Shown: positions 54,662 through 63,623 of the stretch, piece by piece
Layout of the letters: every line of letters starts with the position of its first letter
Position numbering within the stretch: position 1 is the first letter of the stretch
Source of the DNA: an uncultured Lewinella sp.
GTDB lineage: Bacteria > Bacteroidota > Bacteroidia > Chitinophagales > Saprospiraceae
DNA length: 64,000 nt
Reading direction: 5' to 3'
Assembly (NCBI GenBank): GCA_913057785.1
Contig: CAJXPD010000005.1
Coordinates: forward strand, 1-64,000
Notes under the pieces: generated by a model
Seen by the model: the letters and a program-made list of their open reading frames with translations, nothing else
What the model was told of the DNA's origin: nothing
The model's database searches: none
Program-made: the position numbers and the translations under genes

Positions 54662-55702
54662 ATGAAAAAACTAAATGTAAGCTTTCTAAGCTTAAGTGGC
54701 ATAGCCTTGCTTAATGTTATCCTTTTGTCATGCTCTTCCACTCAAAGCAGAATCAATGAAGATCGTCCGGCAATGGATCAATTGGCCATAAGCGCGGATG
54801 GGAGATATGGTGCAGCGGTGGATGAAAATGGCGCGGTCTGGCAATGGGAGATCGATATCGAAAGATTTGGACCGCCTACTAATGTGACCCAGATACCTAA
54901 TCTTGAGGAGGTGTATGGGGTGGCTTTTATGGCTTCGAATGGAATAGCCCTTAAAAAGGATGGGACGGTCATGACTTGGGTCCCCTCCAATCCTACTCAA
55001 GTTTCTGAAACGGATATGCAAGCTAGTAAGAAGATTAGTAGTTGCCTCTTTAATCTGCTGTCTGTGAATGCGGATAATGAAGTTGAGGCAGTAGGGAATG
55101 CCCCGCAGGATAGAGCGGTACATGGGATGAAAGAGGTTCAGGATGTTCAAGCTGGTGGGTACTACGTCCTGGTGCTAAAACAGGATGGTACGGTTTGGGT
55201 GGCAGGAGAGAATGTGAGGAATGCAATCCTTCCCGGTAAGGAGGAGGTGGTAGAGCAGACTGTAAAAGTGGAAGGTCTGCTGAATATTGAGCATATCTTT
55301 ACTTGCCAAACACCAACACAGGTCAACTTTGCGATCAATGTAGATAAAGAAATCTTCTATTGGGGTGGTCCTACAGGAGGGAAGGTGGAAATGTTTGAGC
55401 TAGATCAAGTAGCACAGCCCATCGGTAGCAACTTCTTTCGTCGAGATGATGGCAAGCTGCTGAGATATCAGCATACGAGAGGGACAAATCCCAAGACGGG
55501 CAATCGAGATTGGGTCAATTTGCTAAGCCCGCTGGAAGAGGTAAGTACCTATGATCCTACTTTCTTCGTTGATGCCGTGGGCATTTTGACTTCCCGGCCA
55601 TTTATGGAAACCGTCATCAAGAAAGATGGTAGCCTTTGGCTATGGATGGGAAAGGCTATTCCTCCTCAACAAATTCCTAATATCGTCATGGAGGTGAAAT
55701 AG
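54662..55702 (+). CDS. RCC1-like propeller lipoprotein
   Basis: About 346 aa from the ATG at 54662, which gives a lipoprotein signal MKKLNVSFLSLSG...VILLSC; the track's start is 12 codons earlier. The mature part has RCC1-type repeats, with recurring blocks such as YGAAVDENGAVWQW, GIALKKDGTVMTW, YYVLVLKQDGTVWVAG and ETVIKKDGSLWLW. It probably forms a seven-blade propeller on the cell envelope, binding a protein or ligand. No enzyme motif is seen. Confidence 0.78.
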   Translation: MKKLNVSFLSLSGIALLNVILLSCSSTQSRINEDRPAMDQLAISADGRYGAAVDENGAVWQWEIDIERFGPPTNVTQIPNLEEVYGVAFMASNGIALKKDGTVMTWVPSNPTQVSETDMQASKKISSCLFNLLSVNADNEVEAVGNAPQDRAVHGMKEVQDVQAGGYYVLVLKQDGTVWVAGENVRNAILPGKEEVVEQTVKVEGLLNIEHIFTCQTPTQVNFAINVDKEIFYWGGPTGGKVEMFELDQVAQPIGSNFFRRDDGKLLRYQHTRGTNPKTGNRDWVNLLSPLEEVSTYDPTFFVDAVGILTSRPFMETVIKKDGSLWLWMGKAIPPQQIPNIVMEVK

Positions 55703-55812
55703 AGTTCCTTCATTTCATTTCAGTCTCTGGTCTACTTGTGATGGTAGACTGTTTTAGTAAGCCCCGCCGAAGCGCTTGGATAACAAGTGCTTCGGCCTCT
55801 AAATCCAATTGT

Positions 55813-57426
55813 ATGAGAATCCTATTTGTTGTATTGTCTATATTCTTTTTTTCTTCTTGTGAGGTGCTAAATCAACTGGCTCAAGATGCCACGAACATTA
55901 ACCTGACGAACGACCTGGTGGGTGATTTGGTCCAAAGGTTCAATCGGCAGGGCCCGATCTCTACTACCTTTGAGGATGCTGTCTATGAGATAGATGCATT
56001 GGCTAATTTCGAACCGCCGGCCGATGCTTACGCTCCGCTTGATATTCAGCCTAAGTCGCCTGATGGTGGCTACCGCTTGAGTAGTGGCCTTTACACCATG
56101 AATGCCAAAAGTTTTTGTCTTCGCGGATACACCTATGGTCCTAGCTCTGGAGATGGCCACTTATATGCACCTTTGAAGGGGAAGAAGGCCGATTTTATAC
56201 AATTGATACTGGAAAGATATAGTGAACGCCCACATATCACGCAACAGAATATCCAAGTGCTACTATGGGCCATTATTGCTGGGGCGGATATGAATACTTT
56301 GGGGGAGCAATATGCCCAAACGTTGAATGAACTATTTACGGTTCAAGAGCTGCTGGAGTTTCAGGGTAAGGATTGGTTAACAGGGATGGCAGATGCGCAA
56401 ATCCAAAAGTTTCGACAGCTCGCTTTCAATAATATGTCTCCCAAGCTGAAAAACCTACTAGAGGCTGACCAGACCATCAGAAACCTGGTGCGCCAAAATC
56501 AGTCTTTCCGACAGGTCGAAGGTATCGCTATTGTCGCTGGAGTAGCTCCACCTGAGGATATGATCAGGCATGTCTCCAAAGGGAGATGGTCTTATCATCC
56601 GGATGGCTATTATGTTCGATTTTTCCCAAATGGCTATCCGCAGACGAGAGTAGATGTCTACGTTCCCTTCGAAGGCGAAGAAGTCCAAGATGTCTATTCA
56701 ACCCAACATGATGCCCAGTACCACAAGATAAAGCAAGTGGTCTTTAATCCGGCTACCATGGTGGCTACTCCGGCGAACCAGTCCAGTCAAAGAATTGGCG
56801 TCTCCTCCACCCCGGTCCATCCGACGGCTCCTTATCGGAACCCAGAGACGGCCTGCCACCCAGATTCCATTTTTGATGCGGGCAAACCCAGATACGCCAA
56901 AAGAGTAGACGGCTTGGAGCTGCGTGGCTCTGTACCCTTTATCAATATGGTCGAAAAGGCGCTAGCCACTTTGAAACAGGATGCTCCAGAATTTTATCAA
57001 TACTATCTCCAGGCTAAAGGGGCGAATGGGAAGGGAATAGTTAAAGGTATAGGTATTGACTGCCATTATGGATTTCATACCTTGGATGCCTTTCTGTATA
57101 TCCGATTGTCGATTTCCTCCGAATGGCAGTATGATCGGTACAATGATTATCCTGAAATAATCGCTGCTATTATTATTCATGAGGCTGTTCATGTTCACCA
57201 AGCCTATGCCTACATGAATACCATCGGCAATGGTAGCTTTGAAAATTTTCTGACTTACTATAATAAACGAAGAAATAGCTTTGAACTAGCCGCCACGAAA
57301 AAGCAAATTGAATATCTGGAATACGCTCTCCATAAATACCCGGAAGAAAATCCAGCTTACGACCGGATAAAAGAAGCGCTTGAATGGGCCAAGAAATACG
57401 AGGATAAACACCGATTGAATCAATAG
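55813..57426 (+). CDS. HExxH-motif lipoprotein of unknown family
   Basis: About 537 aa from the ATG at 55813 (MRILFVVLSIFFFSSC, lipidation at Cys16). The C-terminal part has AAIIIHEAVHVHQAY, with His456-Glu457 and His460 matching the zincin HExxH zinc site; a third ligand could be the adjacent His462 or a downstream acidic residue in FELAATKKQIEYLEYAL. I do not recognise the rest. It may be an exported metalloprotease, or a structural zincin relative. It follows the RCC1-like gene on the same strand. Confidence 0.6.
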   Translation: MRILFVVLSIFFFSSCEVLNQLAQDATNINLTNDLVGDLVQRFNRQGPISTTFEDAVYEIDALANFEPPADAYAPLDIQPKSPDGGYRLSSGLYTMNAKSFCLRGYTYGPSSGDGHLYAPLKGKKADFIQLILERYSERPHITQQNIQVLLWAIIAGADMNTLGEQYAQTLNELFTVQELLEFQGKDWLTGMADAQIQKFRQLAFNNMSPKLKNLLEADQTIRNLVRQNQSFRQVEGIAIVAGVAPPEDMIRHVSKGRWSYHPDGYYVRFFPNGYPQTRVDVYVPFEGEEVQDVYSTQHDAQYHKIKQVVFNPATMVATPANQSSQRIGVSSTPVHPTAPYRNPETACHPDSIFDAGKPRYAKRVDGLELRGSVPFINMVEKALATLKQDAPEFYQYYLQAKGANGKGIVKGIGIDCHYGFHTLDAFLYIRLSISSEWQYDRYNDYPEIIAAIIIHEAVHVHQAYAYMNTIGNGSFENFLTYYNKRRNSFELAATKKQIEYLEYALHKYPEENPAYDRIKEALEWAKKYEDKHRLNQ

Positions 57427-57434
57427 ATTCCCCC

Positions 57435-57466
57435 CTTCATCCGATGAGGGGACTCATCCGGTGAAG
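57435..57466 (+). terminator. Hairpin terminator after the HExxH gene
   Basis: CTTCATCCGATGAG pairs with CTCATCCGGTGAAG (two mismatches) across a GGGA loop, 8 bases after the stop. The insertion sequence starts 3 bases after the hairpin, so any original T-tract may have been displaced. Confidence 0.55.
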
Positions 57467-57601
57467 ACTGTACGGGGTTGTGTAACAAGTCCCCTATAGA
57501 ATAATATCTTTTACATGTAGAGTCAACTAATAAGTTTTTATTTGATGTAATAGGAAGCGTCTGTGGAGCTGCTTGAGTTGCTCCACAGGCGTTTTTGGTA
57601 T

Positions 57602-57625
57602 AAAAAGGGCTTTTAGGCCCTTTTT
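57602..57625. terminator. Bidirectional terminator overlapping the transposase stop
   Basis: AAAAAGGGC-TTTTAG-GCCCTTTTT forms a 9-bp stem with A- and T-tracts for both strands. The transposase stop codon lies in the loop. Confidence 0.7.
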
Positions 57626-59280
57626 TTCGTCTTTTGCGCCTTTCGATTTGCCCGCTGAGCATAGTATTCCTTCCAAAGGCCTGATTGTAAGCAGTAGATC
57701 TTGTTGATATTATGAGCGAGGGTTAGCAATAGGAACTCTACCGATACTTTGTCGATTCCCCGTAATAAAAATCGGCGGTGGCCCATGTTGTATTTAATAT
57801 TGGCAAAAGGAGTTTCTACCTCTACAGATCGTTGCGAACGTTTGGTCTTTCCTACTTCAGAGGCTAGTCTTTTCCGGACTTGCTCTTTATAAGCCTCCAG
57901 TTTTTCGCTTATAAATATGCGTCTATTGGATCCAGGTTTGGCCTGTGCACCTCGGCATTGATCAAACAAGGGGCAGCCTGCACAGCTTTGGCACTGGTAG
58001 ACTTTTAGCTGTCTAGCATAGCCATTGCGGCTCTTTTTGAGGATGTGTTCCTTGAAGTGAAGCTGCTTTTGATTGGGACATAGGTAATAGTCCTGTTCGG
58101 GGTCATAAAACCAGTTGTAACTATTAAATCGTTTTTTGCTTAGTTGTCCGGTATGCTCTTGATACCAAGAAGGGTATTTAACATAAGCTATATAACCTTT
58201 TTTGTCTAGTAGTTCATAATTTTCTTCGCTACCATAGCCAGCATCAGCCGTGTAATCGGGGCACCAATCTGAGTTTACTGCCCCTTCCACGCGCTGCTCA
58301 AGGCTAGCTACATGAGGCATCAGTGTGGTGCTATCGGATGAAGTTTGATGTAGGGTAGCATTGATAATAAACTGTTTAGAGGTAGTGATCTGTGCATTGT
58401 AGCCTGGCAATAGCCGTTCATCTTTCATTCGCATAGCTGTTGCATCATGATCCGTCTTTGAGTAAGAATTGCGTCCAGCTAAGACCGATTGCTGAGCCTC
58501 GTATTTGATCAACTTGGTTTGCTCTTTGGATAATTGACGATGGATTTTTTCCAATTTACCTTTACGTGTTTTGTCCTTTTGTTGGGCAATCAGTTTGTTG
58601 AGCCCTACTAAACGAGCCGCTAGATCTGAACTATTCATCACTAGCTGGATCTGATCAGGGCTTTGGTGCTCAACCAAATCTTTACTACCATAGATTTGAT
58701 CTTCCTGCTCCTGCAAAGCTTGCCATTGTTGCAGTAAAGTCGTTATCCGGTCCATCACCCAGCCTTTATAACGCTCCGTATTCTTACGCCATACTATCTT
58801 ATATTTATTAGCATTAGCTTCCCATTTAGAACCGTCCACATACAGGTCGGATAAATCAACATAACCCTGCTCTATCAGATACATCAGGACTTGGCTAACC
58901 ACTACATCTACAATATCCTGCATGCGCTTAGAACGAAACGAACTCAAGGTCTTAAAACAGGGGCGTTGTCCGCCAGCTAACCAGATAAAGACTAAGTCCT
59001 CTCGCAACTTCTTGGCTAAAGATCGACTGGTGTAAACCTTAGTACAATAGCTATACAACCATACCTTAAGTAACATCCGTGGGTCATACGCAGGGCTGCC
59101 TTGACTGCTATAATAGCTCGATAGCTCTTGCAAGCACAAGCCTTCCACTACCTCATTAATCAACTGAGCTAAGGCATTATCCGATACTAACTCCTGTAAA
59201 TGAACGGGTAAGTCGATTACTATATCTTGAGCATAAGGCCGGAAGCGAATCTCCCCTTTTTGAGCTATCTTTGAAGACAT
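57613..59280 (-). CDS. IS1182-family transposase
   Basis: A 555-aa DDE transposase of full length. The N-terminal DUF772-type domain (about 60-130) contains YDPRMLLKVWLYSYCT. Catalytic acids are likely the Asp in LYVDGSKWEANA, the Asp in TADAGYGSEEN and the Glu in RSVEVETPFANIKYNMGHRRF. A Cys cluster (CQSCAGCPLFDQC) sits before the last motif. No frameshift or internal stop, so the element may still be active. Confidence 0.92.
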   Translation of the reverse strand: MSSKIAQKGEIRFRPYAQDIVIDLPVHLQELVSDNALAQLINEVVEGLCLQELSSYYSSQGSPAYDPRMLLKVWLYSYCTKVYTSRSLAKKLREDLVFIWLAGGQRPCFKTLSSFRSKRMQDIVDVVVSQVLMYLIEQGYVDLSDLYVDGSKWEANANKYKIVWRKNTERYKGWVMDRITTLLQQWQALQEQEDQIYGSKDLVEHQSPDQIQLVMNSSDLAARLVGLNKLIAQQKDKTRKGKLEKIHRQLSKEQTKLIKYEAQQSVLAGRNSYSKTDHDATAMRMKDERLLPGYNAQITTSKQFIINATLHQTSSDSTTLMPHVASLEQRVEGAVNSDWCPDYTADAGYGSEENYELLDKKGYIAYVKYPSWYQEHTGQLSKKRFNSYNWFYDPEQDYYLCPNQKQLHFKEHILKKSRNGYARQLKVYQCQSCAGCPLFDQCRGAQAKPGSNRRIFISEKLEAYKEQVRKRLASEVGKTKRSQRSVEVETPFANIKYNMGHRRFLLRGIDKVSVEFLLLTLAHNINKIYCLQSGLWKEYYAQRANRKAQKTKKRA

Positions 59281-59377
59281 GAGCAGTGGTGTTTTCTTTT
59301 TGTCTAGACAACTCTAAGTTAACATTCACTGCTCATTCTGCTTTTTGGAGGTTTTTACACAACCCCGTACTTGATCA

Positions 59378-62002
59378 TTATTCATCCCGCAAGGCATCCA
59401 CTGGATTGGCCTTCGCCACCCGGATGGTCTGCGAGCTAATCGCTAGCAAAGCGATACTGATCACTGCCAGTACACCAGGCAAAAGCTCAAAAGGGCCGAT
59501 AGGTGCCCGAGCTGCTATTTCCGCAAAGACCAATTGGTCAAATAGGAAATAGGTGAGCGGGAGCCCGATGACAGCTGCGACCAACAACAGGCTGAGAAAG
59601 CCGCGACTTAATAGCATAACTAGCCCGCGTTCCGTAGCGCCCATTATTTTTCGGATGCTGATTTCCTTAAAACGCGTTTCCGTAGTAAAGACAACCATTC
59701 CTAATAGACCAAAAGATGCAATGGTAATGGCCAGGATAGCCAAGAAGCCAATGATCTTGATCATAGCCGTATATTCATTGTAGGCATGTTGAATGGATTC
59801 ATCAAAAAAGGAAGCCTGGAAGGGATGTACAGGGTCCACCTTAGACCAGATTGCCTCCAAACGATCCATCGTAATACCCAGGTCAGCTGTTGCGAGTTTG
59901 AGGTTGATCACTTGGAGCTGTTCAGGATCTCTACGGAAAACGAAGCGTCGGATGGGATCTCTTAGCGTGCTATTGTGGAAATCCTTTACCACCCCAACAA
60001 TCTGCATCCGTTGGCCACTGATGATCAACTCTTTTCCTATAGCTTCAGTCGGACTCCCTAATTCGAAAAATGCCAGGGTCTTTTCATTGGTGATCACAGC
60101 AGACTCTTCAGGCCTTTCGCTGGATAGGGGACTGAAGTTTTCGCCGGCAATTAATTCGTGTTCATGTAATTCGATGTATTGTTCATCGATAACATTGTAG
60201 TGGACAAAGGTGGAGTCGAGCGCTCCAGGAAGCTTGGCAGAGGTAGAATAAGTGTCCCCGACGCTTGGAACCAACTTGGAGGCTGAAATATCGGTCACAT
60301 CGGACAGCTGTTCGAATTCACGCTTCAGTAATTGATAGTCATTCCCTTGTAGTTCTATGTTGAGGATGTTTTCGGTGTTAAATCCCAAGTCGTAGCTTAA
60401 AAAGTAGCGATATTGGTGATAGACTAAGGAAATAGCTACCATAAAGCAGATGGAAAGCACGTACTGGAAGGTGATGAGGACTTTTCTTAGGCTTACCTGT
60501 TTGAACAACCTTAATTTGCTAATGTCCTTGATAACCTTGGCCGGACTGATTTTGGAAAAAAATAGGGCAGGCAGAAAGCCTGATATAAGCCCAATAGAGA
60601 TAGCCAACGTCACGAAATACAAGTAGGTGCTGAGCGTAGGATGCAGGGAAATTCGAGCAAAAAAGGAAGGCTCAAGGTTCAAGAAATGAGGCCTGATCCA
60701 CAAGAATAGTAGGAAAGAAAACCCCAAAGCCAATAAAGCCATAATCACGGCTTCCACGAGGAATTGTGTAAAAACTTGCCCGCGTGATGCACCCACCACT
60801 TTTCGTACACCCACCTCCCTAGAACGTCTCAAAGCACGTGCAATGGACAGGTTGGTATGATTAAAGCAGGCGGAGAGCATAACTACAAGTGCGAGAACTC
60901 CCAAAAACCACAGGAAAGCCTTGTCTACATGGTAGCCTACATGATTAGATAAGTTTTGACTAATTACCACTTCTGAAAGGGCTTGTAGTTTCAGTTGGAT
61001 CTTGTTGGTTTCGTCCTGTTGGTTTTCACGATTACTAATGCGATCTAGACTGGTCTGGATTGTTCTAGGGCTGGCATTTCTATCGAGTCGTAGGTAGATG
61101 TGCGAATCCCAAATATTAGTCCAACTTTGCCAGGCAGCCTGTTGCTCTACTGACATCTTTTGTTCCAATGTGCTTAGCGCACCCAGCATCTCAAAATCCA
61201 GATGGGAGTTTGTTGGAGGGTCTTCGACCACTGCAGTGATCGTATACACTTCATCTTCGATAACCACCGCCTCGCCCACAACTTCTGTGCGCTGGAATAG
61301 TTTTTCAGCAGCAGATTGACTCAAAACTAGTGAATAGGGAGCTTCCAGAGCAGAAGCGGTATTGCCGGCAATTAGATTGAAAGAAAATAGATCAAAGAAG
61401 TTGACTGATGCCCAAAGACCGCGTAGAGGTAGAATCTTATCCTCGTGTCCCACATCCTTGTTAAAGGAGCGTTGAATGGTTACCAATTCTTCTATACCAG
61501 GAGTGCCATCTGCGATTCGTTGACCGGCAAGCGGAGAAGTGGAAGCATAGTCTTGTATTCCTCGATCAGTCGTGTGGCTGCTGATCACTCGGTAGATGCT
61601 CGAAAAATTATCATGAAAGCGATCAAAGCTGTGGAGTTCACTGAGGTAAGCAATGAGGAGTAGCCCAACGGACATACTAATGGCCATGCCGAGTACATTG
61701 ATACCAGTAAACAACTTACTTTTAGCAAGACCACGCAAGCCGGATTTCAAATAATGTCGGATTAGATTCGGATGATTCATTGATGAATATTTTACGGGTG
61801 ATCTAGTAGTGTAGGGGCGAATGAATTTGACAACATCGATTACATAAATAAACCGCGCCTTTCTCAGACCTTTAGCGCGAAGGTTTCGCTGAAAGCATTC
61901 ATAAAGGTCACCCTGTAGATCTTCAAGTAATTCAGGTCTACAGTACCATTGTAATAGCCGATCCGCCCATCGAGGAGGTTGTGGTGTTTTCGGTTGTTGC
62001 AT
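59378..62002 (-). CDS. FtsX/MacB-type ABC permease with N-terminal prefix domain
   Basis: An 874-aa permease. An N-terminal cytoplasmic prefix domain (about 10-75, ELLEDLQGDLYECFQRN) is followed by two FtsX/MacB halves. Each half has a TM helix, a large periplasmic MacB-PCD domain and three TM helices. It ends VAKANPVDALRDE, the usual C-terminus of the family. No ATPase gene is adjacent, so the energy-supplying partner would be elsewhere. Its ATG overlaps the PadR stop by 1 base (TGATG), making a two-gene operon; the class is expected to handle drugs, lipids or cell-envelope molecules. Confidence 0.9.
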   Translation of the reverse strand: MQQPKTPQPPRWADRLLQWYCRPELLEDLQGDLYECFQRNLRAKGLRKARFIYVIDVVKFIRPYTTRSPVKYSSMNHPNLIRHYLKSGLRGLAKSKLFTGINVLGMAISMSVGLLLIAYLSELHSFDRFHDNFSSIYRVISSHTTDRGIQDYASTSPLAGQRIADGTPGIEELVTIQRSFNKDVGHEDKILPLRGLWASVNFFDLFSFNLIAGNTASALEAPYSLVLSQSAAEKLFQRTEVVGEAVVIEDEVYTITAVVEDPPTNSHLDFEMLGALSTLEQKMSVEQQAAWQSWTNIWDSHIYLRLDRNASPRTIQTSLDRISNRENQQDETNKIQLKLQALSEVVISQNLSNHVGYHVDKAFLWFLGVLALVVMLSACFNHTNLSIARALRRSREVGVRKVVGASRGQVFTQFLVEAVIMALLALGFSFLLFLWIRPHFLNLEPSFFARISLHPTLSTYLYFVTLAISIGLISGFLPALFFSKISPAKVIKDISKLRLFKQVSLRKVLITFQYVLSICFMVAISLVYHQYRYFLSYDLGFNTENILNIELQGNDYQLLKREFEQLSDVTDISASKLVPSVGDTYSTSAKLPGALDSTFVHYNVIDEQYIELHEHELIAGENFSPLSSERPEESAVITNEKTLAFFELGSPTEAIGKELIISGQRMQIVGVVKDFHNSTLRDPIRRFVFRRDPEQLQVINLKLATADLGITMDRLEAIWSKVDPVHPFQASFFDESIQHAYNEYTAMIKIIGFLAILAITIASFGLLGMVVFTTETRFKEISIRKIMGATERGLVMLLSRGFLSLLLVAAVIGLPLTYFLFDQLVFAEIAARAPIGPFELLPGVLAVISIALLAISSQTIRVAKANPVDALRDE

Positions 62003-62337
62003 CAGATCATTCCTTTAAAAACAAATGCTGGAATTATACGCCATAGGCCATCGCGAATCTGCTTGGATTTGATCAATGCGGCTTTGCCCGCCGTGGTGAG
62101 CTCATAGAACCGCTTCCGTCGCCCCCCTCTCTCACTAGTTGGCGCCCCTAATTGACTGCTTAGATATCCCTTGGTTTCTAGTCGATTCAAGACCGCATGT
62201 ACTACTCCAAGACGTACTTTACGTTCCGCATGCTTCTCCAATTCATCACAAATGGCGACGCTATAGGCACCATCAGTCAGGGCAGCTATAGTCAGCAATA
62301 CCAGTTCCTCAAATTCTCCAAGATTCGTTCCTTTCAT
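62002..62337 (-). CDS. PadR-family transcriptional regulator
   Basis: A 111-aa winged-helix regulator from the ATG at 62337 (MKGTNLGEFEELVLLTIAAL), the usual start for this subfamily; the track begins 7 codons earlier. The helix-turn-helix and wing lie in about residues 5-95 (VLNRLETKGYLSSQLGAPTSERGGRRKRFYELT). It is translationally coupled to the permease and probably represses the operon. Confidence 0.9.
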   Translation of the reverse strand: MKGTNLGEFEELVLLTIAALTDGAYSVAICDELEKHAERKVRLGVVHAVLNRLETKGYLSSQLGAPTSERGGRRKRFYELTTAGKAALIKSKQIRDGLWRIIPAFVFKGMI

Positions 62338-62459
62338 CTGTGAAATTGATTTATTCACTAAATGTATGTAAAATAATCAAAATTCGCGAGTCATTCTATC
62401 TGAAGGATATTAGAAAGACGCTTCGCGATATGAATGGTTGTGGAGATGACTCAAATTAT

Positions 62460-62515
62460 ATAGCTGTTCGTAGTTTAAAACTACGAACAGCTATTAAAAC
62501 TACGAACAGCTATAT
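62460..62515. repeat. Dispersed palindromic element, copy 2
   Basis: A 17-bp arm containing TAGCTGTTCGTAGTTT (62460-62476) faces its exact complement (62478-62494) across one base, and a third arm AAACTACGAACAGCTATAT follows (62497-62515). Layout and sequence match copy 1 at 45405, with coordinated changes in both arms (CC/GG to TC/GA) that keep the pairing. It lies just after the stop of the gene at 62523 on the minus strand. Confidence 0.75.
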
Positions 62516-62522
62516 GGCTCGC

Positions 62523-63347
62523 CTATTGAATATTAGCTTTGACCATCATCACATCCTTATAAGGAGTAGCCTCATCTCGAAGGTGTACATATTTCTGGTA
62601 AGTTGTATTGCTTTGCAGTCGTGCAAATCCATCAGGCACTGCCCAACGCGCAAATCCAATCAAGCTTGGTGTGTATTTACCGCTCGTGCAATTTGAAAGC
62701 GGGTTTAGCGTCAAAATAGGTTCGTATCCATACTTAGCAGTTGTGGCCACCGGTGCCACTTTTTCGAAGTACTGAGAAAGTTTTGGCGCTTCCTCTGGGA
62801 CTATCCATAGTGCCGCGAAATCATAGACAGATTGGTCATCAAAAGTATAGGTTATATCTTTTTCCACCTGGAAGTAACCCATGTAAAGAAAGTCAATGGC
62901 TTTATTTCGGATATTTCTGAGTTTAAGATAGCGGGGGTCTTTGTTGAATTTTTCCTTTTGTTCATAGCTATCCCAAACGAAGAAGCCAAGTTGTTGTACC
63001 GGTGCTTCACCATAAGCATGTTCTACTACGGTAAAAGTCTGAGATGTAGTTAGACCGTATTCTCCAGCTACCGGGAATACCTTTGGAAAATAGTCCTGAC
63101 CTAGTACCTTTTCTTGTCCTGGTTTAATACTAAACAAAGCCACTTCAATCACTTTGCCTGCAGGGAACGTAAAGGTGGCCTTTTTGGGTGCTCCTTGGTA
63201 ACTGCTTAGCTGGGCAAAACTGGGTGCTGTGCTGGTATTGGAAAGTTTTTCGCTGCAGGCAGTAGGATCACAATCTTGCGACATCAAGAGGCTGTAACTA
63301 AAAGCACTAAGGAAGAGCATGAGAGTACTCATCTTAAATCTATTCAT
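62523..63347 (-). CDS. Secreted protein of unknown function, possibly NIPSNAP/ABM-like
   Basis: About 274 aa from the ATG at 63347, giving a signal peptide MNRFKMSTLMLFLSAFSYSLLMS; the track starts 41 codons upstream. Two similar halves are suggested, each with a strand-rich opening (KVIEVALFSIKPGQEKVL; VYDFAALWIVPEEAPKL), as in dimeric alpha/beta-barrel proteins of the NIPSNAP/ABM kind. No catalytic motif is evident. It ends beside palindromic element copy 2. Confidence 0.5.
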   Translation of the reverse strand: MNRFKMSTLMLFLSAFSYSLLMSQDCDPTACSEKLSNTSTAPSFAQLSSYQGAPKKATFTFPAGKVIEVALFSIKPGQEKVLGQDYFPKVFPVAGEYGLTTSQTFTVVEHAYGEAPVQQLGFFVWDSYEQKEKFNKDPRYLKLRNIRNKAIDFLYMGYFQVEKDITYTFDDQSVYDFAALWIVPEEAPKLSQYFEKVAPVATTAKYGYEPILTLNPLSNCTSGKYTPSLIGFARWAVPDGFARLQSNTTYQKYVHLRDEATPYKDVMMVKANIQ

Positions 63348-63623
63348 TGTTTTGGATTTGAGTATGAAATAAATCAGTTCATAGCTCAAAAGTGCTATAT
63401 GTCTGATACGCTCAAAACTCTTTGGCATGTTTAGGAGAGCTTGACCCTCAAACTCCTTTTTATTTGGCAAGTTTGGGCTTATTAGGTCCTCAATTAAAGC
63501 CTAGGCTTCCCAATCATGCCACAAAATGGCTTTCTTGTCTAAAAAGCATCCGATTTATGCCATATTTTGCATTAATGATTTATAAATGATGAAGTTAGCC
63601 GGCATCTTTAACTATAGTGGCCT

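Larger units (their letters stand above)
57470..59370 (-). mobile_element. IS1182-type insertion sequence, intact
   Basis: Perfect 16-bp terminal inverted repeats begin GTACGGGGTTGTGTAA (57470-57485 and 59355-59370). The ends contain the palindrome GTAC; flanking bases give no further target duplication, so GTAC may itself be the duplicated target. Length is about 1.9 kb with one intact transposase gene on the minus strand. A hairpin at 57557-57591 followed by TTTTT blocks read-in from the left. It is inserted between the HExxH gene terminator and the permease stop, disrupting neither gene. Confidence 0.9.
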
